Shown here piece after piece: positions 21,475 to 30,821 of a stretch of 64,000 nucleotides of DNA; the stretch's first letter is position 1, and each line of letters starts with the position of its first letter. The notes beneath the pieces were generated by a model. That model was given only the letters and a program-made list of their open reading frames with translations, did no database searches and had not been told where the DNA came from. The translations under genes were made by a program, and so were the position numbers. Location: positions 2,604,001 to 2,668,000 of the forward strand of contig BLLK01000069.1 of assembly GCA_021927905.1 (NCBI GenBank), in the 5' to 3' direction. The DNA is from Chaetoceros tenuissimus (taxonomy: Eukaryota > Bacillariophyta > Thalassiosirophyceae > Chaetocerotales > Chaetocerotaceae).

Positions 21475-23977
21475 CTACTCACCACCCATTGTAAACCCTG
21501 CTCTTTGATGAATATGGCCAATATCAGATTGAAATTCAATGGGAATCATCCAGTCATCCTTACTTTCTGTTGCATTTGACTCAGTCTTTTCGGTCTCATT
21601 TTCAACTGCTTGTTTTGTTGGCACTGATACATTTCGATCCAGTTTCAGAGTTCCTTGTCCCTCTAGACAATCTTCTTTGAATCGACCCTTGTAAACAGCA
21701 CCATTACCAAAAATGATGGTTCCACGACCGTCTCTCTTTCCATTCAACCAACTTCCGTCATATTGTTGCCCGCTAGGGTAAATAGCACGGCCTTTACCTT
21801 CCATAGAATTATTCACCCACATACCATCGTACTCGAAGCCATCACTTACAATGAGTCTACCCATTCCATGGCGTTTCCCATCTTTCCAATTTCCATTATA
21901 AACGGAACCATCCGCCCACTGAAAGACTCCTTTCCCATTAGGTACATTATCTCTCCACTCTCCTTCAAAACTTGAACCATCAGCCATCGTATATTTCCCC
22001 AGTCCATTTCTTGCATTCTCTCTAAATTCACCAGTATATCTCCCACATTCAAATATTTTTCCATTGCTATCCATGACATGATAGTAATATGTACCTTGTC
22101 CATGCTATTCATTTCCGACTTGAGTTAGTAACGGATCAAAGAGCAAATCATGAAAGGATCTTTATAAGATGACTTACCATTTTCCCTCGCTCCCAATCAC
22201 CTATATATATTGTTTGACTCCTATCTGCATTGTATAGTGACCCATGACCATGTTCTTTATTCTTTCTCCATTCACCTTCATATATCATGTTATTATTGTA
22301 TAAACACACACCTCTTCCTTCTCGAATGTTGTTTCCAGCATTCATTTCTCCTTCATATACTACATAGCTCGTTTTAATCGGCGCTGATGCTGATTTAGTT
22401 CCAGGGGAGTTGGAACTTTGTCCAGTCGTATTTGGTGAACTCATATTGTTGACAGCGGCTTCATCTGGATGCCTCAAAAAGTACAAATAGTGTGCTGATC
22501 GCCATCGTGCCTCTTGTGGATTTCCAACCACTGGAATCCTTACATTCATGAAACTATTTACAGGTTTTGGAGCGGGTCCTGATGGTCTAGACGATTTCGA
22601 ACTAGATTGTTGCGAAATCTTGGGCTTCCTAGACGATTTATTTGGTGATGGTCGCTTTGTTGTTTGTGGTGTCTTGGTTGCAGAGACTGATGGTGTTGGG
22701 ACCTTTGGCGCAATACTAGATGCAATCGCTTTCTCGGGTTGAGTCTCCACACTTAATAGAACAGGGGTTGTTTCAACTGATACTGGTTTCAAAATGTTTT
22801 CTGAACTAGGTTTGTATTCTGACATCGTCCTTGCTCGTTTTCTACCACTTCCTTGCGCACTTTCATCCTCTGTTACCTCAAATGGTTTCTTCACTTTCAC
22901 TGGTCTTTTCCGAGTAAAATATGATTTCTTTACTGGAGTAGATGATGGTGTTTTTGGCTTGTCTCGAGATTTTTCAGGCTTTTCTTCTGTTGTTGCAACG
23001 TACATTCTTTGGATCGAAAGCATCAGAGTTTCTGGATTGTACCCACCAATAATCTCAAAAGTTCCGAACTGATTCTCTCCAGATCCTCGAACATGAAGAA
23101 ATCCTTTCGGCAATATACCAGCATCATCATCATTTGCATCTCCATCATCCCTTTCATCAAAATTCATTCTTGAAAGAGGTGGAGGGGTAGCATTGAAGAA
23201 AAGGTGAAATGTTTCTGCTACTCTACTTGTCATTCTATCCTTTCGTCTGGAAACATTCTCAAAATAACCTTTCCATCTTCCTCCTATTGGGCATTTTTCT
23301 GGATAAATTGACTTTGCTGCATCTGTGAATATACCATCCTCAATATCTGCGAAAGAGTTTCCATTGACTTCATCAACACTGGATTTGTCCACATCTTTAT
23401 CGATCGTATTTGTCTTCTCCTCAGCAATATCTCCACCTGCATCAGACTTTAAATCTTTCTTCTCACTCATTTCTTTCTTTTCATCTCTTTTGGATTCACT
23501 TTCATCATTCATTATTACATCTTCATTTGCATCTTTTGTATGTTCACTCTTGTTCTCATTATTGTCGCCTTTGGTCTTGTCTTCAGAATCTGCATTTGTC
23601 GAGGGTTCATCGGTGCCATCCTTATCTATATCATTCCCATCTAAACTCTGACTAGCTGATATGTTAACAGAGCTAGGAACAATCACATCCTTTGCATCCA
23701 CAACTTTTTCAAATTTATACACAAAAGGCCTCACACCCAAAGGAGCTTTCGGCCTTCCAGGTCCTGGTTTGCGATTAGTTGCATCAATAGCATCTTGAAT
23801 CTCTTTTTCACTTGGCAAACTTCCAAATGCCCAATGTCCAGTCCATATCCATTGTCCTTCTACAGTATTGAGGGGAGTAAAAGGGGTATCTTGGGGAGGT
23901 TGACTTTGCTTTGGATCGTCTTTGGAAGTCTTTTTTGGGTTTCGCACAAAACGCAGCTTTCCTCGTAGTGCAATCAT
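21475..23977 (-). CDS. MORN-repeat protein with AT-hook-like N-terminal part
   Basis: Exons 23977-22178 and 22104-21475 give 809 aa. The 73-nt intron is GTAAGT...ATAG, phase 0 (RGKM|HGQG), and it falls inside the MORN array, which becomes continuous only after splicing. The N-terminal half has basic motifs including KPGPGRPKAP (AT-hook-like GRP core), a very acidic/Ser-rich stretch, and a conserved-looking block with CPIGGRWKGYFENVSRR and FGTFEIIGGYNPE. From ~residue 535, about eight MORN repeats follow (for example YEGEWRKNKEHGHGSLY, FEGEWRDNVPNGKGVF, YDGSWLNGKRDGRGTI). MORN arrays bind membranes or act as scaffolds. The AT-hook and basic tracts hint at a nuclear role, but that is inference. 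Confidence 0.87.
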
Positions 23978-24351
23978 GACTGGAGATTTTGGGATTTAGC
24001 TAGCTTCTCTATGATGATGACTACTTGAATTAGCTCTTTTACAATGCTTTATGGTAATGATGTCGATCATTGATGGAGTCAACATCACTCTCATTTTTGT
24101 TGAAGAGAGAGCAGCACGACAGCACAGAGCAACACAGAGCACGCAATGAGATCTTTTCAACGCATAAGGGTTACGATAAAATTTCAAATAATGAGTTTTT
24201 TGATAGATTTTCGTACCCCTGCGAATGAAGGAAGAAGAACATTCCAGCTCATTTTTCAAATAATTAGAACCTTACGAAGAATCAAGTACATATTCATAGA
24301 GACAGTAGCAGCTTTATACCTCTTCCTTATACATAAATAAACGGTGAAAAT
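23978..24351. other. Divergent intergenic region
   Basis: 374 bp between the MORN gene (-) and the GcvH-like gene (+). Contains GCAC/AGCAC-type short repeats near 24105-24145 (cagcacagagcaacacagagcacg). No gene. Confidence 0.5.
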
Positions 24352-24921
24352 ATGAGTGGGCTTGTTCTTCAAAAAGGAAGGAAATACTTTGTGCCATCTA
24401 CACATACTTGGTTGAAAATTACATCTTTATTCTCAGATACAAAAAACTTTAAATATATGACACAAGTACAATTGCAATTTGAGGTAGGCATCACAGATAG
24501 AGGTCTTGATGATATAGGAGATATAACATCTATTCAATTCCCAGTACATTTAATGTCAGCCAGTAGTACTCAGCAGAACACATGGCACAAAGTTAGAAAA
24601 GACCAAGAGATTTTGAATATTCATTGGGATGCTCATTTAATCACAAAGGCTGATGAACTTTACCATACAATATGGGAAACTATTGATGAAAAAACAACTA
24701 TAAAATCACCAGTAGATGGAGTGTGTATAGGTGTGAATGATTTTTCAGCACAGAACATGAAATATCGTGTTCATTCTGATAAATCCTTGTTTTCAATGCG
24801 TACCAGTATGGATCATTTACAAGAATTGAATGATCAAGGTCAACTTATGGATTGCAAAGAATATACGAATTACGTCAAGACCTTGGAAGCAGGCATTTTC
24901 TTTGATCCTGACCAATCTTGA
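24352..24921 (+). CDS. GcvH-like (lipoyl-domain) protein lacking the usual lipoyl lysine
   Basis: 189 aa, no intron. The fold follows glycine-cleavage H protein in order: RKYFVPSTHTWLKI (compare KYxxxHEWV), then FEVGITDRGLDDIGDITSIQFP (compare VGITxxAQxxLGDIVxVxLP), then WETIDEKTTIKSPVDGVCIG followed by VND (compare ESVKAASDIYSPVSG). Aligning SPVSG with SPVDG puts Asp112 where the lipoylated Lys should be; the nearest lysine is Lys114. Two inserts (~27-38 and ~68-95) lengthen it beyond the usual ~125-130 aa. No mitochondrial presequence is obvious. It is probably a paralogue with a non-glycine-cleavage role, or a lipoyl domain modified at a shifted Lys. Confidence 0.75.
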   Translation: MSGLVLQKGRKYFVPSTHTWLKITSLFSDTKNFKYMTQVQLQFEVGITDRGLDDIGDITSIQFPVHLMSASSTQQNTWHKVRKDQEILNIHWDAHLITKADELYHTIWETIDEKTTIKSPVDGVCIGVNDFSAQNMKYRVHSDKSLFSMRTSMDHLQELNDQGQLMDCKEYTNYVKTLEAGIFFDPDQS

Positions 24922-24991
24922 TAGTCAAAATACATAACGCTGTTCCTATTTATCTAACATATGGACATGTACAATTAGAAATAAAATTTAA

Positions 24992-25975
24992 TTATAGCAT
25001 CATACCCTCTACCACATTTTGAATATTATCGGGATCACAACATGGACACCCTGGGCTTCGCACTCCAGGTGCATGTTCTCTCTCTGCCAATCGTTGTATT
25101 ATGTTGTCAGAACCAAGTTGCAGTGATTGACTCATATTTTGTCTTCTTCGCCATTCCATTGCAGATTCCAAACGAGTTGAAGATGAATTATTTGTGAGTG
25201 ATGATTTTGTGGCATTGGTTGTAGTAATTTTTGAGCTTTGGGAAACTTCATTAATGATTGTAGGATCCTTCACCGTACCTGATTTTGTAATGATTTCATT
25301 GTCATCTTCCTCTTCTCGGCGTATGATGAAATTTCCATTCCCTGTCATTGATCCTTGAATTACATTTACTTCCTTCTTTGGTTGAATTTTCTCATCAATA
25401 TCATCTTTCTCTTCTTTGACCTTACTGATATCTGCTGCATCATTCTTTGTACCAACCTTATTAAAAGGTTCAAATGGCTCTCCAAGTGGAGGAGCTACAC
25501 ACCCTCTCTTCAAGTAATCATCCAAAGCAGCCATCATGTATTCTGCAAGAACTTTTCGATCTTCAATTTCACCTTCTTCATCGCCACTACCAACTAAGCC
25601 ACCAATTCTTCCAAATAGCAAGTCTCGAACTGCAAAACACGTGCTTTCCCATGTCTTTCTTCCTCCCTTGAACTCTGGAGGGAGTGCATCCAACACATCA
25701 TCTCTTGTTACCTCTGAAAGCGGCAGCAGCACCTTTGTTTTATAAGAACCACCATTGCTCTCTTTTAAATTAGGAATCAATTCCTTCGATAATCTAGGAA
25801 ATACAATAACAATAGAGGTTTCAAGTGGAACACATCCTGGTGTTCTACATTTCGTCTCCATCACCATCACAGTCGTGCCCATGTCGAGTACATCTTCTGG
25901 TATTGTCTCTTCGACATAATTCACCACACGGCGCTTGTGCTCCCGCAGCATCAAGTTTTCATTTGCACTGAACAT
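24992..25975 (-). CDS. Conserved-looking protein of unknown function with Cys motifs
   Basis: 327 aa, no intron. I do not recognise a named family. The N-terminal ~155 residues are ordered-looking and include GTTVMVMETKCRTPGCVPLE (C-x4-C) and VIVFP. The middle is acidic and Lys/Glu/Asn-rich (disordered). The C-terminus ends with SPGCPCCDPDNIQNVVEGMM, where CPCC could bind metal. Two separate Cys motifs at conserved-looking ends suggest a metal- or redox-related role, but nothing more can be claimed. It is transcribed away from ctpA; the shared upstream region is 291 bp and contains a direct repeat of aatagagcc. Confidence 0.72.
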   Translation of the reverse strand: MFSANENLMLREHKRRVVNYVEETIPEDVLDMGTTVMVMETKCRTPGCVPLETSIVIVFPRLSKELIPNLKESNGGSYKTKVLLPLSEVTRDDVLDALPPEFKGGRKTWESTCFAVRDLLFGRIGGLVGSGDEEGEIEDRKVLAEYMMAALDDYLKRGCVAPPLGEPFEPFNKVGTKNDAADISKVKEEKDDIDEKIQPKKEVNVIQGSMTGNGNFIIRREEEDDNEIITKSGTVKDPTIINEVSQSSKITTTNATKSSLTNNSSSTRLESAMEWRRRQNMSQSLQLGSDNIIQRLAEREHAPGVRSPGCPCCDPDNIQNVVEGMML

Positions 25976-26266
25976 ATCTCTTGATCTATAAGTAACGCAG
26001 TAGTACTGTTACTCTTCTTCCAATAGAGCCTAATAGAGCCAACTTTTTTTTGGGAAGAAATGGGTTCGAGAAAGTTTGTAAGTGAAAAGGACATTAGTTT
26101 TGTAAGTATTTTGAAGACTGACACGCAAAAGACAACCACGCACCACACGCACTGATCACACACTGATTTTCTCATTTTCGCAACAATCCAATGTAGTTTT
26201 GTTTTTCCAAGTGGTAGTCTATTTCATTTATAGCGAGACATATAATAAAAGGACATTGTACTCATC

Positions 26267-27709
26267 ATGACGAATTTCAAGATTGCAGCAGCATCAATTC
26301 TTCTAGCGGGGTCCTTTTCAACGGAGGCATTTGCTCCATCAACGATTAGATCGCCTACACAAACAAACAACCTGAGAAAGATACAATTACATGCATGCAA
26401 TCAAGATAATAATGATTTGGTTGAATCATTTAAAGCGATTGCAAGGAAATCTCAAAAGTTTGTGGCTGCTTCAGTACTTGCATCGGCACTCTTTTTTCAA
26501 TCAACCCCAGTGAGTGCAGCAGATTACAATTCCATGACAGATGAACAAAAGGCTGTTGCAGAAGCATGGAGAATAGTTGATAATAACTTTATCGACCGCA
26601 CATTTAACAAACAAGACTGGTTTAAAATCAGACAAGATGCAGTAAAGACGAAGTATAAGTCTATGAATGAAGCTCAGAATGAAATAGAGAAAATTGTTGG
26701 TAGTCTTGGTGATAAATATACAAGATATTTACCTCCAGCAAAGTATAGATCCATTGTTGATAGTGCAACTGGTACCTTGGCTGGAGTTGGAGTTGAGATT
26801 TCTACAGATTCGAAAGGAAATGTTATTGTAGCTGATACTGAGCCTTCAAGTCCAGCTAGTAATGCGGGAATTAAGAAGAATGATATCTTTATTGAGGTTG
26901 ACGGCGAGAAATTTAATGATGGTAAAAGCACTCCAGATGATGTAGCTGCAAGACTGAGAGGTCCAGAAGGGAGCAAAGTTGGTGTTGTCGTCGAACGTGA
27001 TGGAAAGATTCAAGACTTTATTATTACCCGACAACCTATTACAATCACCTCTGTTCGTAGCTACATGAGTGATAAAGGTGGAGTTGGAAAGGTCGGTGTA
27101 GTGAGAATCAAAAGTTTCTCAGGAACCACTGCACAAACTGTTTCAGATGCTCTAGATGAATTAAAGAAAAAGGGAGCTGAAGCTTTCGTGCTGGATGTGC
27201 GCGGGAATCCAGGTATGTGTCACAGTCATTGTACTTTCTATTTAGTTTTCAATGACGCTCTAACCATTGATTTTTAAGGTGGTTTGCTCCCGGGCGGTGT
27301 AGACACAGCATCACTCTTCCTTCCAGCTGATAAGCCTCTTGTATTTGTGGTTGACAAAAAGGGGACCCAAGACAATCAGGCTACATACAAGGATGGTAGT
27401 TATTTAGATACTCCTCTGGTAATTTTGGTAAATGGTAACACAGCCTCTGCAGCTGAAGTAATGACTGCTGCATTGAAGGAAAATGGAAGAGCTGTAGTTG
27501 TAGGAGAACAAACATTTGGGAAGGGTATCATTCAGACTATTCGCCAACTAGGCTATGATAATGGCGGAGTAGCTGTTACAGTTGCGAGATATGAAACACC
27601 TTTGCATAATAATATCAACAAGGCTGGAATACCGGTTGACATCGAATCAAAGGATTGTGACAATGACGATGCAGTGGTATGTGTACCAAGCTCAGCATTG
27701 AAAAAGTAA
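26267..27709 (+). CDS. ctpA: C-terminal processing protease CtpA, thylakoid lumen
   Basis: Exons 26267-27212 and 27279-27709 give 458 aa. The intron is GTATGT...TTTTTAAG and restores Gly (NP|GGLLPGG). The N-terminus has a signal peptide ending STEAFAPS (plastid motif A-F-A-P), then a second hydrophobic stretch ending TPVSAAD, a lumen-transfer signal. The body is a tail-specific protease: N-terminal helices, a PDZ domain (LAGVGVEISTDSKGNVIVAD to RGPEGSKVGVVVERDG), then the S41 core with VLDVRGNPGG, the catalytic Ser in VNGNTASAAEVMTAAL and Lys in VVGEQTFGKG. CtpA matures the D1 C-terminus for photosystem II. All catalytic motifs are present. Confidence 0.95.
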
Positions 27710-27906
27710 AAGCTATGCAAATTGAAATGATACTAAATTAAAGCTTAATCCCTTCGGCAGTAATAGGAGTATGTAATATCATAGATACTATTTCAAACTT
27801 GCCACCATAAATCGACATTTCATTTGATTTATTTTACAAAGCGAATCGCGTGAGAGTATTCAACGAAAAAGAGGAGCTCATGATAGCGATTAGCAATATT
27901 TCTGCT

Positions 27907-28455
27907 TTAAAAGATATCATCTTCCATTCCTCTCAAATATTCACCTATATCAGCTTGATGCAATACAACATTACCAGTAGGTTCCAAATCTTTACATGCA
28001 TCTGTACTTTGTCCAGCTACGCCAAAGCCCAACGGAATATCAGACATACTGTAAACTACAACACCTGCATATTGTGGAGTTGATTCTGTTATTCTAGCCA
28101 ATCCAGACTTCAAAACATTATTTCCATAGAGAAAGGACATTTCTGCTGAGGGTTTCACCCAGACTTTGTATTGAGCATATTGAGCTAGGTAATCCAATGC
28201 AGTTATATGTAATCTGAATTTTCCCGACTTTGTGAATTTTCCCAAACATGTACCAAAACTAAGCAAATTGTCTCTTGCAACTGTAGTTGATGCCTTCATA
28301 ACAGACTCGCTCACATAATACACTCTATCTTTTGCAGCAAGACGGAAGCAATGTCTTTCATCAGAGCGATTGATCAGTTTTTCAATAGAGCGTCCAATAT
28401 ATTCCGCCAATTTCTGGAAAAGCACCTTTGTTTCTTCTTCTGTTAATGGTCTCAT
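27907..28455 (-). CDS. NIP7: 60S ribosome biogenesis factor NIP7
   Basis: 182 aa, no intron, length as in yeast and human (about 180). Near-identical landmarks: [20 protein letters not shown] at the start, [77 protein letters not shown], and a PUA domain ending [18 protein letters not shown] and [16 protein letters not shown]7 acts in the nucleolus in pre-60S maturation and 27S rRNA processing. It converges with ctpA (about 200 bp between stops). Confidence 0.98.
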   Translation of the reverse strand: MRPLTEEETKVLFQKLAEYIGRSIEKLINRSDERHCFRLAAKDRVYYVSESVMKASTTVARDNLLSFGTCLGKFTKSGKFRLHITALDYLAQYAQYKVWVKPSAEMSFLYGNNVLKSGLARITESTPQYAGVVVYSMSDIPLGFGVAGQSTDACKDLEPTGNVVLHQADIGEYLRGMEDDIF

Positions 28456-28774
28456 AGTATCACTTTATATAGCTTCAACTTTGAATTCTATCCAGTTTGG
28501 AGTTGTTTCTCGCAAAGAAAAAGCAAATTGGCAAAGTGTTCATTTTTACTTTCAGTGGTTTTCACGAACTCTTGGGACCGACAGGGATAAGGAAAAATAC
28601 ATGTGTGAGAGAGATGGGACTCAAATGACTGACTTCTGAAGGATAAACATGGATGAAACATTTCATTTCAACGGAAATCCAAAATTATCAAAGAAGAAGC
28701 TTGACAACTTTTGAATTACATACTTCTATGGATCTAAATTTGATTCTTCAATTGTCACAGTAAAATACGTGAGT

Positions 28775-29566
28775 ATGACGTCTCTTAGCCCTGATGAAGA
28801 GAGTCGTAGCTCTCCTCATATGAATTCGTATGAGGTAGAGAAGAACCATCAAAAGAAAAAGGAAGAGAGCATCAGAAATTTCGTGGATAGATATAAAAGG
28901 AGAATAAAAATAGCCATCACTCTAGTTGTGATGGTGCTATCCATCTTATCAATCACATCAAACAGCATAGTTGCATCAAATTTGTCTGTCCCAGTTTCAG
29001 GCGATAACGGACAACGCTTTGCCTTATTATCCATCATATTAAGTTTGATTGTGTCGTCATCAGTTGTGGTCAAGCAGGTATTCCTTCAATATTTGGATAG
29101 CCTTCGAACTGTTCATAATAAAATCAGGGGAGAAATCAACCGATTCATGGAAGAGAATAATATTCTTCATAATACTGTCAATGATTTGTCCACTCAGGTA
29201 AATAGATTGAAACCAATCGAAGTTGCTTTCTCTAATGTAATTGGCGATAGTGTTGAAGACGCCGAGAGTTTGAACATTGCTATTCGAGAAAATGCACACA
29301 TAGTAGAGGAACTCTCAAAATTGACTACTATGCAATTTCATGAAGAATTGATCAAGACAGTATTAAAAAGAGATCGTGATCAAGACTCGAGAATCGGCGA
29401 CAGAGAGACCAAGGCATTGTTTGCTAGACTCAGATCTATGAAAGGAGTTGATGTGGATGAAAATGGGCTGAAAGATTTGTTAGAGAAAAGTGATGGTTCT
29501 TTAGGAACTATCATAGCATTTATAAAAGGTGAAAAATTGGAAGTTGACGCAGGGTATATGGCGTAA
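28775..29566 (+). CDS. EF-hand, coiled-coil membrane protein, paralogue 1
   Basis: 263 aa from the ATG at 28775 (a GTG two codons upstream is not needed). Order: charged N-terminus, TM helix IKIAITLVVMVLSILSITSN, a second TM helix (FALLSIILSLIVSSSVVVKQ), then VFLQYLDSLRTVHNKIRGEI and RFMEENNILHNTVNDL leading into a coiled coil with two-helix pattern, then one EF-hand loop DRDQDSRIGDRE (~residue 198). The C-terminus SLGTIIAFIKGEKLEV matches the neighbour. It shares order and many residues with the gene at 29896. No named family recognised; a Ca2+-sensing membrane protein is inferred from the loop. Confidence 0.82.
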   Translation: MTSLSPDEESRSSPHMNSYEVEKNHQKKKEESIRNFVDRYKRRIKIAITLVVMVLSILSITSNSIVASNLSVPVSGDNGQRFALLSIILSLIVSSSVVVKQVFLQYLDSLRTVHNKIRGEINRFMEENNILHNTVNDLSTQVNRLKPIEVAFSNVIGDSVEDAESLNIAIRENAHIVEELSKLTTMQFHEELIKTVLKRDRDQDSRIGDRETKALFARLRSMKGVDVDENGLKDLLEKSDGSLGTIIAFIKGEKLEVDAGYMA

Positions 29567-29895
29567 TAATTGTAGAAATAGTGATATCAAGGTACTTAAA
29601 ACATTCTACTGTTGAAACCATATTTTCATGCGTTGAATAGGGACTGCAGTAAGAATACAGGAATTTCATGAACATCATAATAAAAAGGTAAAAAGGTTTC
29701 TTCATCATAAATCTTCAGGACGAAGAAATTTCAAAAATTGACACCTCTAAAATAGCTGATCCAAAAGATAGCTTCTCTTCAACAGCATCCACACTCTCCA
29801 ACAAGAAGGCAGCCAGTGCCTTCAAGATACTGACATACATTCGCACTAATCAGCTTTGTTGCGTGGGTTCCATCAAGTTTCATTATCTTAGAGCT

Positions 29896-30630
29896 ATGCC
29901 GAACAAAAATGTCGAAGAAGTTCTGCCTCTCCACCAGCCGAATGCAGAAAATGAGGAAGCTGCTGAGAAAAATTTTATCGAAAAGTACAAAGATCGCATC
30001 AAACAAACCATAACTATCACTGCTATGAGTATTGCAGTGGCAAGTATTGTGATGGGCGGTTATGCTATGCATAGTCTTCGCGAGAATATTGTCTATGCAG
30101 GAGCTGTTCTTGGCATAATCGTCGCTTCAACAGTCATAGTGAAGCAAATGATCATTCAATACCTTGATACTCTTCGAACAGTCCACAATAGAATTAGAGA
30201 TGAAATCAATAGATTCATGGAAGAAAATAATGAATTGCATTACATCGTGAATGATTTGCAAGTCCAGACAGGAAGATTGCAACCGATAGAGGCTGCATTT
30301 AGTAAAACAACGTCAGATATGCAAACAAGCACAGACGAATTGAAACAAGCAGTGGAACAAAACCAAAAATATATCGCTGAAATCAATCATTTGGTCCAAG
30401 CTGAATTTCAAGAAGAATTGCTCAAGTCAATCTTGAAGGCAGATAGGAGTGGCGATCTCAAGATTACTCAAAAGGAAGTCAGAGTGTTGATGTCTCGTTT
30501 TCGAGGAAAGCAGTTGAACATAGACGAAAATCTTCTTATGAGAACACTAGAGGAAAACGATGGCTCTGTAGCTTCAGTAGTTGCTCTAATTCGCAATAAA
30601 ACTTTGTTCCTTGAAGTGGGAGAAAGTTGA
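29896..30630 (+). CDS. EF-hand, coiled-coil membrane protein, paralogue 2
   Basis: 244 aa from the ATG at 29896; an upstream GTG at 29863 is an unlikely start. Same plan as the gene 330 bp upstream: RIKQTITITAMSIAVASIVM (TM1), YAGAVLGIIVASTVIVKQ (TM2), QYLDTLRTVHNRIRDEINRF, MEENNELHYIVNDLQVQTGR, and an EF-hand loop DRSGDLKITQKE with canonical 1, 3, 5 and 12 positions. The C-terminal ENDGSVASVVALIRNKTLFL matches the paralogue. The strongest identity is in the stretch after TM2, so that region is probably functional. Same strand and head-to-tail order suggest tandem duplication. Confidence 0.83.
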   Translation: MPNKNVEEVLPLHQPNAENEEAAEKNFIEKYKDRIKQTITITAMSIAVASIVMGGYAMHSLRENIVYAGAVLGIIVASTVIVKQMIIQYLDTLRTVHNRIRDEINRFMEENNELHYIVNDLQVQTGRLQPIEAAFSKTTSDMQTSTDELKQAVEQNQKYIAEINHLVQAEFQEELLKSILKADRSGDLKITQKEVRVLMSRFRGKQLNIDENLLMRTLEENDGSVASVVALIRNKTLFLEVGES

Positions 30631-30821
30631 AAAATAGAATGAATAGCTGCATGAAATTTGTAGTTCATTTCAAAACAGTAAAAATTAAAGATTTATTTTG
30701 GGGCATACTTTACCAAAAAATGTGACAGAGTGTGATAGTTAAAGAATAGTGTATTCAAGTAGAAATCCAAGGCGACTTCGATGAAAAAGAGCGCAGTTTA
30801 GTTGAAATCTTATATTTATTA

